DNA from: an uncultured Tenacibaculum sp.
GTDB lineage: Bacteria > Bacteroidota > Bacteroidia > Flavobacteriales > Flavobacteriaceae
DNA: 64,000 bases
NCBI RefSeq assembly: GCF_947502995.1
Contig: NZ_CANNBW010000005.1
Location: 124,001 to 188,000 of the forward strand
Reading direction: 5' to 3'
Position 1 is the stretch's first letter. Each line of letters opens with the position of its first letter. A model generated the notes under the pieces. The model did no database searches. It was not told where the DNA came from and saw only the letters and a program-made list of their open reading frames with translations. Both the position numbers and the translations under genes were made by a program. Below, piece after piece: positions 9,486 to 18,613 of this stretch.

Positions 9486-10550
9486 ATGAAGGCAGTAATA
9501 ACAGGAACAGGATGCTATATTCCAACGGTAAAAAAGGAGAATGATAAATTTATTTCAAATAGATTTTTAAATGCAGATGGTACACCATTCAACTCTTGTA
9601 ATACAGAAATCATTGATAAATTTAAATCTATAACTGGAATTTTAGAAAGAAGATACGCTGAAAATGATTATACAGCATCTGATCTTGGTTATTTTGCTGC
9701 AAAAAATGCTATTGAAAATGCAAATATAGATGCCGAAAGTATCGATTATATCATCGTAGCTCACAATTTTGGAGATGTAAAAAAATCAGGAATACAAAGT
9801 GATATCATTCCAAGTTTGGCTACTAGGGTAAAACATTTACTACAAATTCAAAATCCAAACTGCGTTGCTTATGATATTTTATTTGGTTGTCCAGGCTGGG
9901 TAGAAGGTGTTATTCAAGCTCAAGCATTTATTAAGGCAGGTATTGCAAAAAAAGCTTTGGTTATAGGTACAGAAACTTTATCAAGAGTTATAGATAAACA
10001 TGATCGTGATTCAATGATATATAGTGACGGTGCTGGTGCCTGTATTGTAGAAAGTACAGACACTAATATAGAAAATGGAATTTTGGGTCATGCTTCGCAA
10101 ACGTTTTCTAAAGATGAAGCCTATCATTTATTTTTTGGGAATTCTTATGATCAGAATGAAGATGAAAGTGTTCGCTACATTAAAATGCACGGAAGAAAGA
10201 TTTATGAATTTGCTTTAACTCATGTTCCTAAAGCAATGAAAGCTGCTTTAGATAAAAGTGGAGTTGATATAAATGAAGTGAAAAAAGTTTTTATCCATCA
10301 AGCAAATGAAAAAATGGATGAAGCTATTATCAAACGTTTTTATAGACTTTATAAAAAACCTGTTCCAAAAGACATTATGCCAATGAGTATCCACAAACTT
10401 GGTAATAGTTCAGTAGCTACAGTTCCTACATTACTAGATTTAGTTCTTAAAGGAAAAATTGAAGGGCATAACTTACAAAAAGGAGATATTTTTATTTTAG
10501 CTTCTGTTGGTGCGGGTATGAATATCAATGCAATAGTATATCGTTATTAA
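9486..10550 (+). CDS. 3-oxoacyl-ACP synthase III (FabH-like) family protein
   Basis: This 354-residue thiolase-fold protein has the KAS III catalytic triad: Cys135 in FGCPGWVE, His271 in IHQAN and Asn307 in LGNSSVATVPTL. FabH-type enzymes condense an acyl-CoA with malonyl-ACP. This version is longer than housekeeping FabH (about 315-335 residues) and has an insert after the N-terminal strand, so it may prime a special fatty acid or condense other acyl groups. No ACP or other fatty acid genes adjoin it, and it stands between a 258-bp AT-rich gap (9228-9485, no features recognised) and guaA. Confidence 0.8.
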   Translation: MKAVITGTGCYIPTVKKENDKFISNRFLNADGTPFNSCNTEIIDKFKSITGILERRYAENDYTASDLGYFAAKNAIENANIDAESIDYIIVAHNFGDVKKSGIQSDIIPSLATRVKHLLQIQNPNCVAYDILFGCPGWVEGVIQAQAFIKAGIAKKALVIGTETLSRVIDKHDRDSMIYSDGAGACIVESTDTNIENGILGHASQTFSKDEAYHLFFGNSYDQNEDESVRYIKMHGRKIYEFALTHVPKAMKAALDKSGVDINEVKKVFIHQANEKMDEAIIKRFYRLYKKPVPKDIMPMSIHKLGNSSVATVPTLLDLVLKGKIEGHNLQKGDIFILASVGAGMNINAIVYRY

Positions 10551-10588
10551 AAAGTGAAAAATTCATGCAAAAATAAAAATCAAACTAT

Positions 10589-10596
10589 TATTTTTG
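10589..10596 (+). promoter_or_regulatory. -7 element abutting the guaA start codon
   Basis: TATTTTTG matches TAnnTTTG exactly but ends only 3 nt before the guaA ATG at 10600. If it is used, transcription would begin at or just after the start codon. No TTG is seen at the usual spacing, so this could be chance. Confidence 0.3.
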
Positions 10597-10599
10597 CGG

Positions 10600-12135
10600 A
10601 TGCAACAACACAACGTATTAATATTAGATTTTGGTTCGCAATACACTCAGTTAATTGCGCGTAGAGTAAGAGAGTTGAATATTTACTGTGAAATTCATCC
10701 TTACAATAAAATTCCACAAAACTTAAACGATTTTAAAGCTGTAATCTTATCAGGAAGCCCTTCCTCTGTTCGTTCAGATGAAGCACCGCATCCAGATTTA
10801 TCAGAAATTAGAGGTAAAAAACCTTTATTGGCTGTATGTTATGGCGCACAATATTTAGCACATTTTTCAGGTGGTTTAGTCGCTCCATCAAATACGAGAG
10901 AGTATGGTAGAGCTAATTTATCATTCATTAAAAATGAAGAACAATTTTTAAATGGTATTTCTGAAGGAAGCCAAGTTTGGATGAGCCATTCTGATACCAT
11001 AAAAGAATTACCTGAAAACGCTATTTTATTAGCTAGTACTAAAGACGTAGAAAACGCAGCTTATAAAATTGAAGGTGAAACTACATTTGCTATCCAATTT
11101 CATCCAGAAGTTTATCATTCAACAGACGGAACATTGTTATTAAAAAATTTCTTGGTTGATATTGCTAAAATCGAGCAAAATTGGACACCGAACTCTTTTG
11201 TTGAATCAACAGTTTCTGATTTAAAAGAGAAAATTGGAAATGATAAAGTAATATTAGGACTTTCTGGAGGTGTAGATTCTACAGTTGCGGGAGTTTTATT
11301 ACACAAAGCAATTGGTGATAATTTACACTGTATTTTCGTAAATAATGGATTATTAAGAAAAGATGAGTTTAAAAGTGTACTTCAACAATACGAAGGCATG
11401 GGATTAAACGTTAAAGGTGTAGATGCTTCTGAAAGATTTTTAAATGCCTTAGCGGGAATTAGTGATCCTGAAACTAAAAGAAAAACAATTGGTAGAGTAT
11501 TTATTGAAGTTTTTGATGACGAAGCAGCTAAAGTTGAAAATGCAAAATGGCTAGCACAGGGAACTATTTATCCAGATGTAATCGAATCTGTTTCTGTAAA
11601 TGGAGGTCCTTCAGCAACAATAAAAAGTCATCATAATGTTGGTGGATTACCAGATTTTATGAAATTACAAGTTGTTGAGCCATTACGAATGATTTTTAAA
11701 GATGAAGTAAGACGTGTTGGAGCTTCTATGGGAATTGATAAAGAATTATTAGGTAGACATCCTTTCCCTGGTCCAGGTTTAGCAATAAGAATCTTAGGAG
11801 ATATTACGTCAGAAAAAGTTCGTATTTTGCAAGATGTTGATGCCATTTTTATAAATGGGTTAAAAGAATATGGATTGTATGATAAGGTTTGGCAAGCCGG
11901 TGCAATATTATTACCTGTTAACTCTGTTGGAGTAATGGGAGATGAAAGAACTTATGAAAAAGTAGTAGCTTTAAGAGCTGTTGAAAGTACTGATGGTATG
12001 ACAGCAGATTGGGTAAATTTACCTTATGAGTTCTTACAAAACATATCGAATAAAATAATTAATAATGTTAAAGGTGTAAATAGAGTTGTTTACGATATTA
12101 GTTCTAAACCACCTGCAACAATAGAATGGGAATAA
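10600..12135 (+). CDS. guaA: GMP synthase (glutamine-hydrolysing)
   Basis: GuaA amidates XMP to GMP using ATP and glutamine. The 511-residue protein has an N-terminal class I glutamine amidotransferase domain with nucleophile Cys80 in AVCYGAQ and His/Glu in IQFHPEV near residue 165. Next comes an ATP-pyrophosphatase domain with the P-loop [10 protein letters not shown] around residue 225, then the C-terminal dimerisation domain ending KPPATIEWE. The frame is open from a TTG at 10594, but the ATG at 10600 gives the standard start ([13 protein letters not shown]), so I use that. Length is normal for a bacterial GuaA. Confidence 0.97.
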   Translation: MQQHNVLILDFGSQYTQLIARRVRELNIYCEIHPYNKIPQNLNDFKAVILSGSPSSVRSDEAPHPDLSEIRGKKPLLAVCYGAQYLAHFSGGLVAPSNTREYGRANLSFIKNEEQFLNGISEGSQVWMSHSDTIKELPENAILLASTKDVENAAYKIEGETTFAIQFHPEVYHSTDGTLLLKNFLVDIAKIEQNWTPNSFVESTVSDLKEKIGNDKVILGLSGGVDSTVAGVLLHKAIGDNLHCIFVNNGLLRKDEFKSVLQQYEGMGLNVKGVDASERFLNALAGISDPETKRKTIGRVFIEVFDDEAAKVENAKWLAQGTIYPDVIESVSVNGGPSATIKSHHNVGGLPDFMKLQVVEPLRMIFKDEVRRVGASMGIDKELLGRHPFPGPGLAIRILGDITSEKVRILQDVDAIFINGLKEYGLYDKVWQAGAILLPVNSVGVMGDERTYEKVVALRAVESTDGMTADWVNLPYEFLQNISNKIINNVKGVNRVVYDISSKPPATIEWE

Positions 12136-12160
12136 TCGTACTAAGCAGTAATTGAATTAT

Positions 12161-14062
12161 ATGAATAAGATTAAATTTTGGACTTTTACTTTACTAGTAA
12201 CTATACTGGTATCTTCTTGTAGTCAACAAAAAAGATACATCTCTTATAAAGTAAAAGAAGGGGAAACTATGCGAGATATCGCAAATCGTATCGATGTTAA
12301 AACGGAAGATTTGGTTCGTTTAAATCCCGATGTAGGTGAAACCCCATCAACAAATAGTGTTATTATTATACCAAATCCAGAGTATAAAAAATCAATTCCT
12401 TTAATACAAGAGCCAAAAGGTGATAAACAGTCTGAGGAAATTAAAGATGAAAACACTAATGAATCTTCTTCTGAAAATGAAGTTACTACTGAAGATGAGA
12501 ACAATACCGTAAAACAACCAGATTCTACTCAAATTATTAGAACTGTAATAGAATACAAAAAGCATACGGTTAAACCAGGAGAAACTGTTTACAGAATTAC
12601 AAAAGATTATAATCTATCGAAAGAAGAATTAATAAATCTTAATCCTCAATACCCTAGGCTAAAAGAAAATTATTTAGATGTTGGTCAGGTTTTAAAAGTA
12701 AAAGTAGCAGAGAAGAAAATCATTTACTTATCTAGAGAGGATGATTTAAAAAATCATATCACTCACACAGTTAAATCTAAAGAAACAGTTTATAGTTTAA
12801 CAAGATTCTATAATATTACTAAAGAAGATTTAATGAATCTGAACCCTGAATACCCAGAAATTGAAGATAATAATTTACAAGTTGGTCAGGTATTAAGAAT
12901 TCGAAACATTGCTGATAATTTAGAAACATATTCTTCTGAAATGTTTATAGATAGTATTGCTGAAATAGATGAAAACATAAAGTTAGCTTTACTTTTACCT
13001 TTTAGAGCGAAAGAATACGACAGTATTTCTTATGAAAATATTTTCGATACCTCTAAAGGGAAACGAGGGAATGCTAATTTGGCAAACTTAGTAACTGACT
13101 TTTATATGGGCTCTGAAATCGCTATAGATTCTATTAAGAGTTTAGGAATAAAAGTAGATGTTTCTGTTTTTGATACTGGAAATAGAGGAAAGAACATCAA
13201 AGGAATTTTAGAGAAAGAACTTTTAAACGATATGAATGCCATTATTGGTCCATTCTATTCAGACAAAGTTAAGGAAGTTGCTAAAGCATCAGATGCACCT
13301 GTAATTTTCCCTCATTTCTCAAGAAATCAAGATCAATTTTCTTCTTCAAAAATTGTAAAATCTGCTCCAGATAAAACTACAAGAAGTCAAGCTTTAGGTA
13401 ATTATCTAAACAAAATATATGACGGAGAAAGTATTTTTATTGTTTCTGATGGAACTGAAGCTTCAGATGCTCAAGCTAAAGAAATAACTCAAGTATTGAA
13501 AAGTAACGATTCTATTGATAATGTTTTCGTTTTAAAACCTGAAGACAACTTTATAAAAAAGGAACGTTTTACGGATAAAATGAAACCAAATTCTCATAAC
13601 TGGATTATTATCGCAACTGATCAAAGAGCTGTTGTTGCCAATGCAATAAATAGCATGGTCGTTCTTCCTGAAGGAATTTCTGCACAAGTTTTTGCGATTG
13701 ATAAAAATAGTAGATCTTATGAAAATGTAGATAATAATACTTTAGCTAGAATCGGTTTTACATATGTAACTGATAGTTATGCTAACTACGAAGATGAAAA
13801 CATGAAGAAATTTATTAGTAGCTATAAGGCCAAAAATAAAGACATTCCAACTGAATACGCTGTTCGTGGTTTCGATATTACTTTTGATGTTTTAATGCGT
13901 TTAGCTTCTGGAGAAAAACTTTTAGACACCTATAAACAAGGAGCTTCTATTCGTTTAGAAAATAAATTTGAATTTGATAAAAAGCTTTTTGGAAGTATTT
14001 ATAATAAAGGGTTATTTATTGTTAAATATAATCCAGATCTAACCTTAGAAAGAATTAAATAA
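12161..14062 (+). CDS. LysM-domain lipoprotein with periplasmic-binding-protein-like domain
   Basis: The 633-residue product starts with a lipoprotein signal ending VSSC. It then has three LysM repeats (about residues 30-73, 130-178 and 202-249), each beginning with a Y/HxVK.GET-like motif, which in this family bind peptidoglycan. An acidic, Ser/Glu-rich linker separates repeats 1 and 2. The C-terminal half, from LALLLPF near residue 272, resembles the type 1 periplasmic binding fold of amino acid ABC receptors (IIGPFYSDKV, RGFDITFDVLMRLA). No ABC transporter adjoins it, so a wall-binding structural or regulatory role is more likely than transport. I choose ATG 12161 rather than the upstream TTG at 12152. 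It follows guaA by 25 bp. Confidence 0.85.
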   Translation: MNKIKFWTFTLLVTILVSSCSQQKRYISYKVKEGETMRDIANRIDVKTEDLVRLNPDVGETPSTNSVIIIPNPEYKKSIPLIQEPKGDKQSEEIKDENTNESSSENEVTTEDENNTVKQPDSTQIIRTVIEYKKHTVKPGETVYRITKDYNLSKEELINLNPQYPRLKENYLDVGQVLKVKVAEKKIIYLSREDDLKNHITHTVKSKETVYSLTRFYNITKEDLMNLNPEYPEIEDNNLQVGQVLRIRNIADNLETYSSEMFIDSIAEIDENIKLALLLPFRAKEYDSISYENIFDTSKGKRGNANLANLVTDFYMGSEIAIDSIKSLGIKVDVSVFDTGNRGKNIKGILEKELLNDMNAIIGPFYSDKVKEVAKASDAPVIFPHFSRNQDQFSSSKIVKSAPDKTTRSQALGNYLNKIYDGESIFIVSDGTEASDAQAKEITQVLKSNDSIDNVFVLKPEDNFIKKERFTDKMKPNSHNWIIIATDQRAVVANAINSMVVLPEGISAQVFAIDKNSRSYENVDNNTLARIGFTYVTDSYANYEDENMKKFISSYKAKNKDIPTEYAVRGFDITFDVLMRLASGEKLLDTYKQGASIRLENKFEFDKKLFGSIYNKGLFIVKYNPDLTLERIK

Positions 14063-14063
14063 A

Positions 14064-14121
14064 TATTATAAAAATTAAAAAGTTCAGAATATAAATTCTG
14101 AACTTTTTAATTTTTATAATA
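14064..14121. terminator. Long bidirectional terminator hairpin
   Basis: Arms of 27 nt (14064-14090 and 14095-14121) are perfectly complementary around a 4-nt ATAA loop. The core AAAAAGTTCAGAAT / ATTCTGAACTTTTT gives T-runs in both directions. It lies between the convergent LysM gene and the last gene of the polysaccharide cluster, overlapping the stop codon of the latter. Confidence 0.8.
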
Positions 14122-15244
14122 ACTTAGATATTGATCTCTTGATTCTATCTCTATCCTTATCAGACAAATTCGAGCCAGAAGGAAGACATAAACCGTTATC
14201 AAATAAATTTTCCGATATCGTAGTTCCATAAAATTTACAATTCTTAAAAACAGGTTGCAAATGCATTGGCTTCCATAAAGGTCTAGATTCTACATTATCT
14301 TCTAACATTTTTAATCTTAAATCTTCTCTGGTAAAACCAACTTTATTTTTATCTACCAATATTGAAGATAACCAATGGTTAGAAAAATAATCTGAATTAG
14401 GCTCTGTAAAAACATCTACTCCATCTATATCTTTAAATAACTCTTTGTAAAAAGAATTATTATTTCTCCTAAGATTTATATGCTTATCTAAAACCTCCAT
14501 TTGACCTCTTCCAATTCCAGCAGTAATATTACTCATTCTATAATTATAACCAATTTCTGAATGCTGATAATGCGGAGCATTATCTCTAGCTTGTGTAGCT
14601 AAAAAAATTGTTTTTTGTTTACTTTCCTCAGTTTTACAAATTAAAGCGCCTCCTCCAGAGGTTGTGATAATTTTATTTCCATTAAAAGAAAGTACTCCAA
14701 AATCTCCAAATGTACCACATTTTTGCCCTTTGTATGTAGAACCTAGAGCTTCAGCAGCATCTTCGATTAATTTTATATCGTAGGAATCTGCTATAGCTTT
14801 AATTTGATCAATTTTAGCTGGCATACCATACAAATGAACTACTATAATTGCTTTAGGTTTTTTTCCTTTTGCTATTCTATCTTCTACTGCCTGTTTTAAT
14901 GAATTTGGACACATATTCCAAGTTTCCTTTTCACTATCAACAAAAACAGGAATAGCTCCCTGGTATACAATTGGATTAGCTGAAGCTGAAAAAGTCATAC
15001 TTTGACAAATAACTTCATCTCCATGTGATACTCCTGATAATATTAATGCTAAATGCAAAGCAGAAGTACCAGAAGCCAAACAAGCTACTTTAGATTCTTC
15101 CTTAATATAACTTTCTAAATCTTTCTCAAAACCATTTACATTAGGACCTAGAGGAGCTACCCAATTCGTATCAAATGCTTCTTGAACATATTTTTGCTCT
15201 CCTCCTCCCATATGAGGAGATGATAACCAAATTTTATTTTCCAT
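14114..15244 (-). CDS. PglE-like UDP-4-amino-sugar aminotransferase (DegT/DnrJ/EryC1 family)
   Basis: PLP-dependent enzymes of this type transfer an amino group from glutamate to a 4-keto-6-deoxy nucleotide sugar. The 376 residues follow Campylobacter PglE closely from memory: LSSPHMGGGEQKYVQEAF at the N-terminus, VHLYGMPAKID, IEDAAEALGS, FNGNKIITTSGGG with the internal-aldimine Lys, QARDNAPHYQHSEIGYNYRMSN, and ESRPLWKPMHLQPVF followed by LCLPSG. It is the last gene of the minus-strand cluster, 3 nt after the FemAB-like gene. PglC- and PglD-like genes are nearby, but no PglF-type UDP-GlcNAc 4,6-dehydratase is seen in the window. A 3-keto (WbpE-type) substrate cannot be excluded. Confidence 0.9.
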   Translation of the reverse strand: MENKIWLSSPHMGGGEQKYVQEAFDTNWVAPLGPNVNGFEKDLESYIKEESKVACLASGTSALHLALILSGVSHGDEVICQSMTFSASANPIVYQGAIPVFVDSEKETWNMCPNSLKQAVEDRIAKGKKPKAIIVVHLYGMPAKIDQIKAIADSYDIKLIEDAAEALGSTYKGQKCGTFGDFGVLSFNGNKIITTSGGGALICKTEESKQKTIFLATQARDNAPHYQHSEIGYNYRMSNITAGIGRGQMEVLDKHINLRRNNNSFYKELFKDIDGVDVFTEPNSDYFSNHWLSSILVDKNKVGFTREDLRLKMLEDNVESRPLWKPMHLQPVFKNCKFYGTTISENLFDNGLCLPSGSNLSDKDRDRIKRSISKLL

Positions 15245-15247
15245 ATT

Positions 15248-16270
15248 TTAAGCTCTATATAACGGGAAAAATGAACTGTCTTTTGAAATACCTTTTTCTT
15301 CGACTAATTCATCATACTTTTCTTTATTAACTATATATTTCCAAATTTTAAACTGAAACAATTCTTTAGAAAAACCTGATTTGAATCTAAACAATGGATC
15401 TTCATCACTACCTCCTACTCCACCTCCTAAATGTAAAAAATCAACATTTAACTCATTACCCAGTAATCTAGCTTCATCCAAAATCAATTTCATTGGTGTA
15501 TCTCTAGCAAAAGCTTGTTTTGTTCCTGCTAAATGATACTGAATTATTTTATTTGTAATTGTAAAAATCGCTCCAGCAGTAGTTTCTCCTTCTTTTTTAG
15601 CTAACAACAATTTTGTCTCGAAACAATTATTATTAAGAAATTTATAGAAATATTCTCTTGGAAAAAAGTAGTAATCATTAGCTTCTACTTTTTTCATTGT
15701 TTCATAATAAATATCAATAAATTCGTCTTGTTCTTCTTTTGTAGTTGCTTCAACAACTTCAAAATTATTTTTCTTTAACTTATTAATTTCATATTTATTT
15801 GATTTTCTGTATTGTCTTCTTTGTTCTTCAGGACTTATTGTAAGGTTGATTGCTATCGTTTTATTTAAATTAACAACTTCACCTAACCCATTAATCAATT
15901 TATCATTTTCTAAAATTGGATGTAGTCTTGAAAAAACAGATATTATCTTTTTTTCATTAAAAAAATCATTTAATTTATTCTGAAAACTAGTTTTTAACTC
16001 TTCAGAAATAGTATTAATATCTAGGTTTGATATAGCACCTGCATAACCATAAACTGAAGTACAATCAAATAAATCTGTATCTGGTATTTGTCTTATGATT
16101 AGAGGTAAAGCTATAAAATCATTGCCTTCTGTATATACAAACAATATTGGTTCACCTTCTTTTTCTAATTTATTATAAGATAAAGTATGGTAAAAATCAT
16201 ACACACGTGATCGATTTACATACTCTTTCCAAGATTCATCTGTTGGTCTTATAATTTTTGTTTCTGACAT
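15248..16270 (-). CDS. FemAB-like GNAT-fold transferase
   Basis: The 340-residue protein resembles the FemA/FemB/GNAT superfamily. Features are an N-terminal half with SWKEYVNRS and VYTEGNDFIALPLIIRQ, a basic central helix EEQRRQYRKSNKYEINKLKK (about residues 167-186), and a C-terminal acyltransferase half with AGAIFTI, IQYHLAGT and a conserved LGGGVGGSDEDPLFRFKSGF. Related proteins in Gram-negative polysaccharide clusters are thought to attach amino acids or other acyl groups to amino sugars; the donor here is unknown. It overlaps the upstream DegT-like gene by 22 bp, so the two are probably translationally coupled. Confidence 0.72.
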   Translation of the reverse strand: MSETKIIRPTDESWKEYVNRSRVYDFYHTLSYNKLEKEGEPILFVYTEGNDFIALPLIIRQIPDTDLFDCTSVYGYAGAISNLDINTISEELKTSFQNKLNDFFNEKKIISVFSRLHPILENDKLINGLGEVVNLNKTIAINLTISPEEQRRQYRKSNKYEINKLKKNNFEVVEATTKEEQDEFIDIYYETMKKVEANDYYFFPREYFYKFLNNNCFETKLLLAKKEGETTAGAIFTITNKIIQYHLAGTKQAFARDTPMKLILDEARLLGNELNVDFLHLGGGVGGSDEDPLFRFKSGFSKELFQFKIWKYIVNKEKYDELVEEKGISKDSSFFPLYRA

Positions 16271-17298
16271 TCTTGAATTGATTTTTTTAATTCTGTAGTT
16301 ATATATATAATATCTTCTTCTGAATACCTATAATCTAAGTGTAAAAATAGAAATCTATTTTGATAATTAATATCAATATCTGTTTTCTGATTTGGCCACA
16401 AAATAGCAGGATATATATTAGATTGGATTAATTTTCTACGTACAAAATCCCTCTGAGTATTTGAGTCAAAAAGTAACAATAATCCTAATGAACTTTCTTT
16501 TACACTAAATAAATAACTTAAATAATTTTCGAGATGTTTTAATGCTAATTTAATATTTGATTCTTTCTTTTTTAATATTTTTTCAACATTTAATGTTTCT
16601 AAAATATTTTCTGCTAAAGAAGGTAGTTTATAATCTTTATAAAGTTTTATTAACTGTTCTTCTGCTTTAGAATAATAACTCCTATATAAATCTTTATTTA
16701 AAAATCTATTTTGTAAGTATTCATTTTTTAAGAACATACCTAATGTTTTGTTCTCTGCTGCTTGATCTGCTAGAATACTCCCCTTACCTTTTGGAAGTTT
16801 TAACTTATGTGGAGAATACAAAAAACCACCTAATGGTATTGGTAATTGTTTTCTTAATGATCCAAAAACATAATCTGACCTACTCTCCTTAACTCCTTGA
16901 ATACAATGAGTTAAATCATCTACGACAACAATTTTTTTAAATATTTCAGTATTATTTTTTTTTACACCAAAATAATTGACATTGATAAAGACACTTGTTT
17001 TATTATCCTCAAAAAAATCATAGTTTAGTAATAAATCATCAGGATTTGACTGAAAAACAACTATTTCAATATTTAACTCTGATAAACTTTCAATTACATC
17101 TTGGCAATAATAAGAAGGGATGTAAACTTTTGTCCACCCATAATTTTCTACTCCATACTTTATTAAAGCATACAAAGCAGATCTTCCTGATAGAAAAAAA
17201 GAAAAATCTTTGTTATCGAAAAAAAAGTTCTGCTTTTTATTTAAAATAAATTCTTTATTACAAGAATGGAAATCAGAACCAAATTCTTTATTTATCAT
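16249..17298 (-). CDS. Divergent DegT/aspartate-aminotransferase-fold protein
   Basis: I recognise only the fold. The 349-residue sequence has FFLSGRSALYALIKYGVENYG (here residues 33-53), matching the phosphate-binding start of DegT enzymes. VYIPSYYCQDVIE, a VVDDLTHC strand where PLP aminotransferases place the pyridine-binding Asp, and FGSLRKQLPIPLGGFLYS with a Lys at the usual PLP position also match. The C-terminal half is poorly conserved and Lys-rich. It could be an active aminotransferase on an unusual substrate or a degenerate partner. Its 3' end overlaps the FemAB-like gene by 22 bp and its 5' end overlaps the sugar transferase gene by 11 bp. Confidence 0.6.
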   Translation of the reverse strand: MINKEFGSDFHSCNKEFILNKKQNFFFDNKDFSFFLSGRSALYALIKYGVENYGWTKVYIPSYYCQDVIESLSELNIEIVVFQSNPDDLLLNYDFFEDNKTSVFINVNYFGVKKNNTEIFKKIVVVDDLTHCIQGVKESRSDYVFGSLRKQLPIPLGGFLYSPHKLKLPKGKGSILADQAAENKTLGMFLKNEYLQNRFLNKDLYRSYYSKAEEQLIKLYKDYKLPSLAENILETLNVEKILKKKESNIKLALKHLENYLSYLFSVKESSLGLLLLFDSNTQRDFVRRKLIQSNIYPAILWPNQKTDIDINYQNRFLFLHLDYRYSEEDIIYITTELKKSIQECQKQKL

Positions 17299-17941
17299 TT
17301 TTCTTCTCTGGATTAAAATAATTTTTACTTAATCCTTTACTTATACCTATATCATCAACTTCAGACATTGGCCTACCTAACTGGATATCGCTAGACTTAA
17401 AAACTTTCAGAAAAGTTTTCCATAATATTTTAATATCTAGAAATAAAGACTGTTTATTAACATATTCTACATCTAGATTGAATCTTTCACTAAACTTAAG
17501 ATTATTCCTTCCTGAAACTTGTGCTAAACCTGTAATACCTGGTTTTACATTATGCCTTTGGATATGGTAATCGTTATAATAAGGTAAATACTCAATTAAA
17601 AGTGGTCTTGGACCTACAAAACTCATATCTCCTTTAATTACATTAAAAACTTGAGGTAATTCATCTAGTGATGCCTTTCTAATAAACTTACCAAAAGGAG
17701 TCAACCTTTCCGTATCATTTAAAAGCACCCCATCTTTACCCTTTTTATCATTCATAGATTTGAACTTTATCAACTTAAAAATTTGATTATTAAACCCAAC
17801 TCTTTTTTGTGTAAAAAAAGGTTTTCCAGAATTTAAAAAAGAAAGCATTAATGTTATAACTATGTAAAAGGGTAATAAAATGATTAACACAAAAAATGCT
17901 AGAAATAAATCTAATAACCTTTTAAAAAATATTCTATACAT
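17288..17941 (-). CDS. PglC/WcaJ-type initiating sugar-phosphate transferase
   Basis: This 217-residue monotopic phosphoglycosyl transferase would start repeat-unit synthesis by moving a sugar-1-phosphate onto undecaprenyl phosphate at the inner membrane. It has the N-terminal re-entrant helix (about residues 5-34: KRLLDLFLAFFVLIILLPF), then QKRVGFNNQIFKLIKFKSM, the catalytic Asp-Glu pair in SLDELPQVFNVIKGDMSFVGPRPLL (split here at DELPQ and VGPRP), and RHNVKPGITGLAQVSGR. The short form without the N-terminal four-helix domain is the PglC-like class, which fits the adjacent PglD- and PglE-like genes. Confidence 0.93.
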   Translation of the reverse strand: MYRIFFKRLLDLFLAFFVLIILLPFYIVITLMLSFLNSGKPFFTQKRVGFNNQIFKLIKFKSMNDKKGKDGVLLNDTERLTPFGKFIRKASLDELPQVFNVIKGDMSFVGPRPLLIEYLPYYNDYHIQRHNVKPGITGLAQVSGRNNLKFSERFNLDVEYVNKQSLFLDIKILWKTFLKVFKSSDIQLGRPMSEVDDIGISKGLSKNYFNPEKKNDK

Positions 17942-17950
17942 TGTTTGTGT

Positions 17951-18613
17951 TTATAAGTTTTTAGCAAATTTAGCTGGATTACCCATTACAACTTGGTTAT
18001 CTTGAATGCTTTTAATTACGTTACTTCCCATAGCAACCATAATATTATCTCCAACTTCAATTTTATTATTTAATGAAGAATTTAGTCCCATAAAAATGTA
18101 GCTTCCCATTTTGATATTACTACCAATTAAACTATGTGCTGCGAAAAAATTATGATTTCCCATAACAGTATCATGACCAAACAGACACATTGAGTTAAAT
18201 GTATTATGGTTTCCCATTATTGTGTTAGAACTTATGACAGAACCTGCTTGAATAACATTTCCATACCCCATTTTAAAACTTCTACAAACAGTTACAGAAG
18301 GATGAATAAAATTACCATATCGTTCTAATGGTATTTTAAATTGAGGTAACCATGAAGCTCTTTCCATAAGTTTATCTGGTCGGTATAATTGGTAAATAAA
18401 AAATACATCATCATATTTTTCATATTTTTCATAAACTTCTCTTGTTTTACTTAAAACAGGAAAACCATTAATTTCTTTACCAAATGATTCGTCATCAAAA
18501 GCAAAACCAATAAACTCATCTTCATAATTATAATTATCAACTGCATCTTGTATTTGTTCAGCTATATTAACAGCTGTACCAATACCTCCTATAATAATTA
18601 TTTTTTTACCCAT
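17951..18613 (-). CDS. PglD/NeuD-like sugar O/N-acyltransferase
   Basis: The 220-residue protein has an N-terminal Rossmann-like domain starting KKIIIIGGIGTAVNIAEQI and a C-terminal left-handed beta-helix with hexapeptide repeats (about residues 100-210: SVISSNTIMGNHNTFN, FGHDTVMGNHNFFAAHS, IGSNIKMGSYIFMG, IEVGDNIMVAMGSNVIKS). It closes with VVMGNPAKFAKNL. PglD/NeuD proteins acylate amino sugars or sialic acids from an acyl-CoA. Its start overlaps the end of the CitE-like gene by 8 bp, which couples it to the acyl-CoA cassette and suggests the acyl group may not be simple acetate (inference). Confidence 0.85.
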   Translation of the reverse strand: MGKKIIIIGGIGTAVNIAEQIQDAVDNYNYEDEFIGFAFDDESFGKEINGFPVLSKTREVYEKYEKYDDVFFIYQLYRPDKLMERASWLPQFKIPLERYGNFIHPSVTVCRSFKMGYGNVIQAGSVISSNTIMGNHNTFNSMCLFGHDTVMGNHNFFAAHSLIGSNIKMGSYIFMGLNSSLNNKIEVGDNIMVAMGSNVIKSIQDNQVVMGNPAKFAKNL

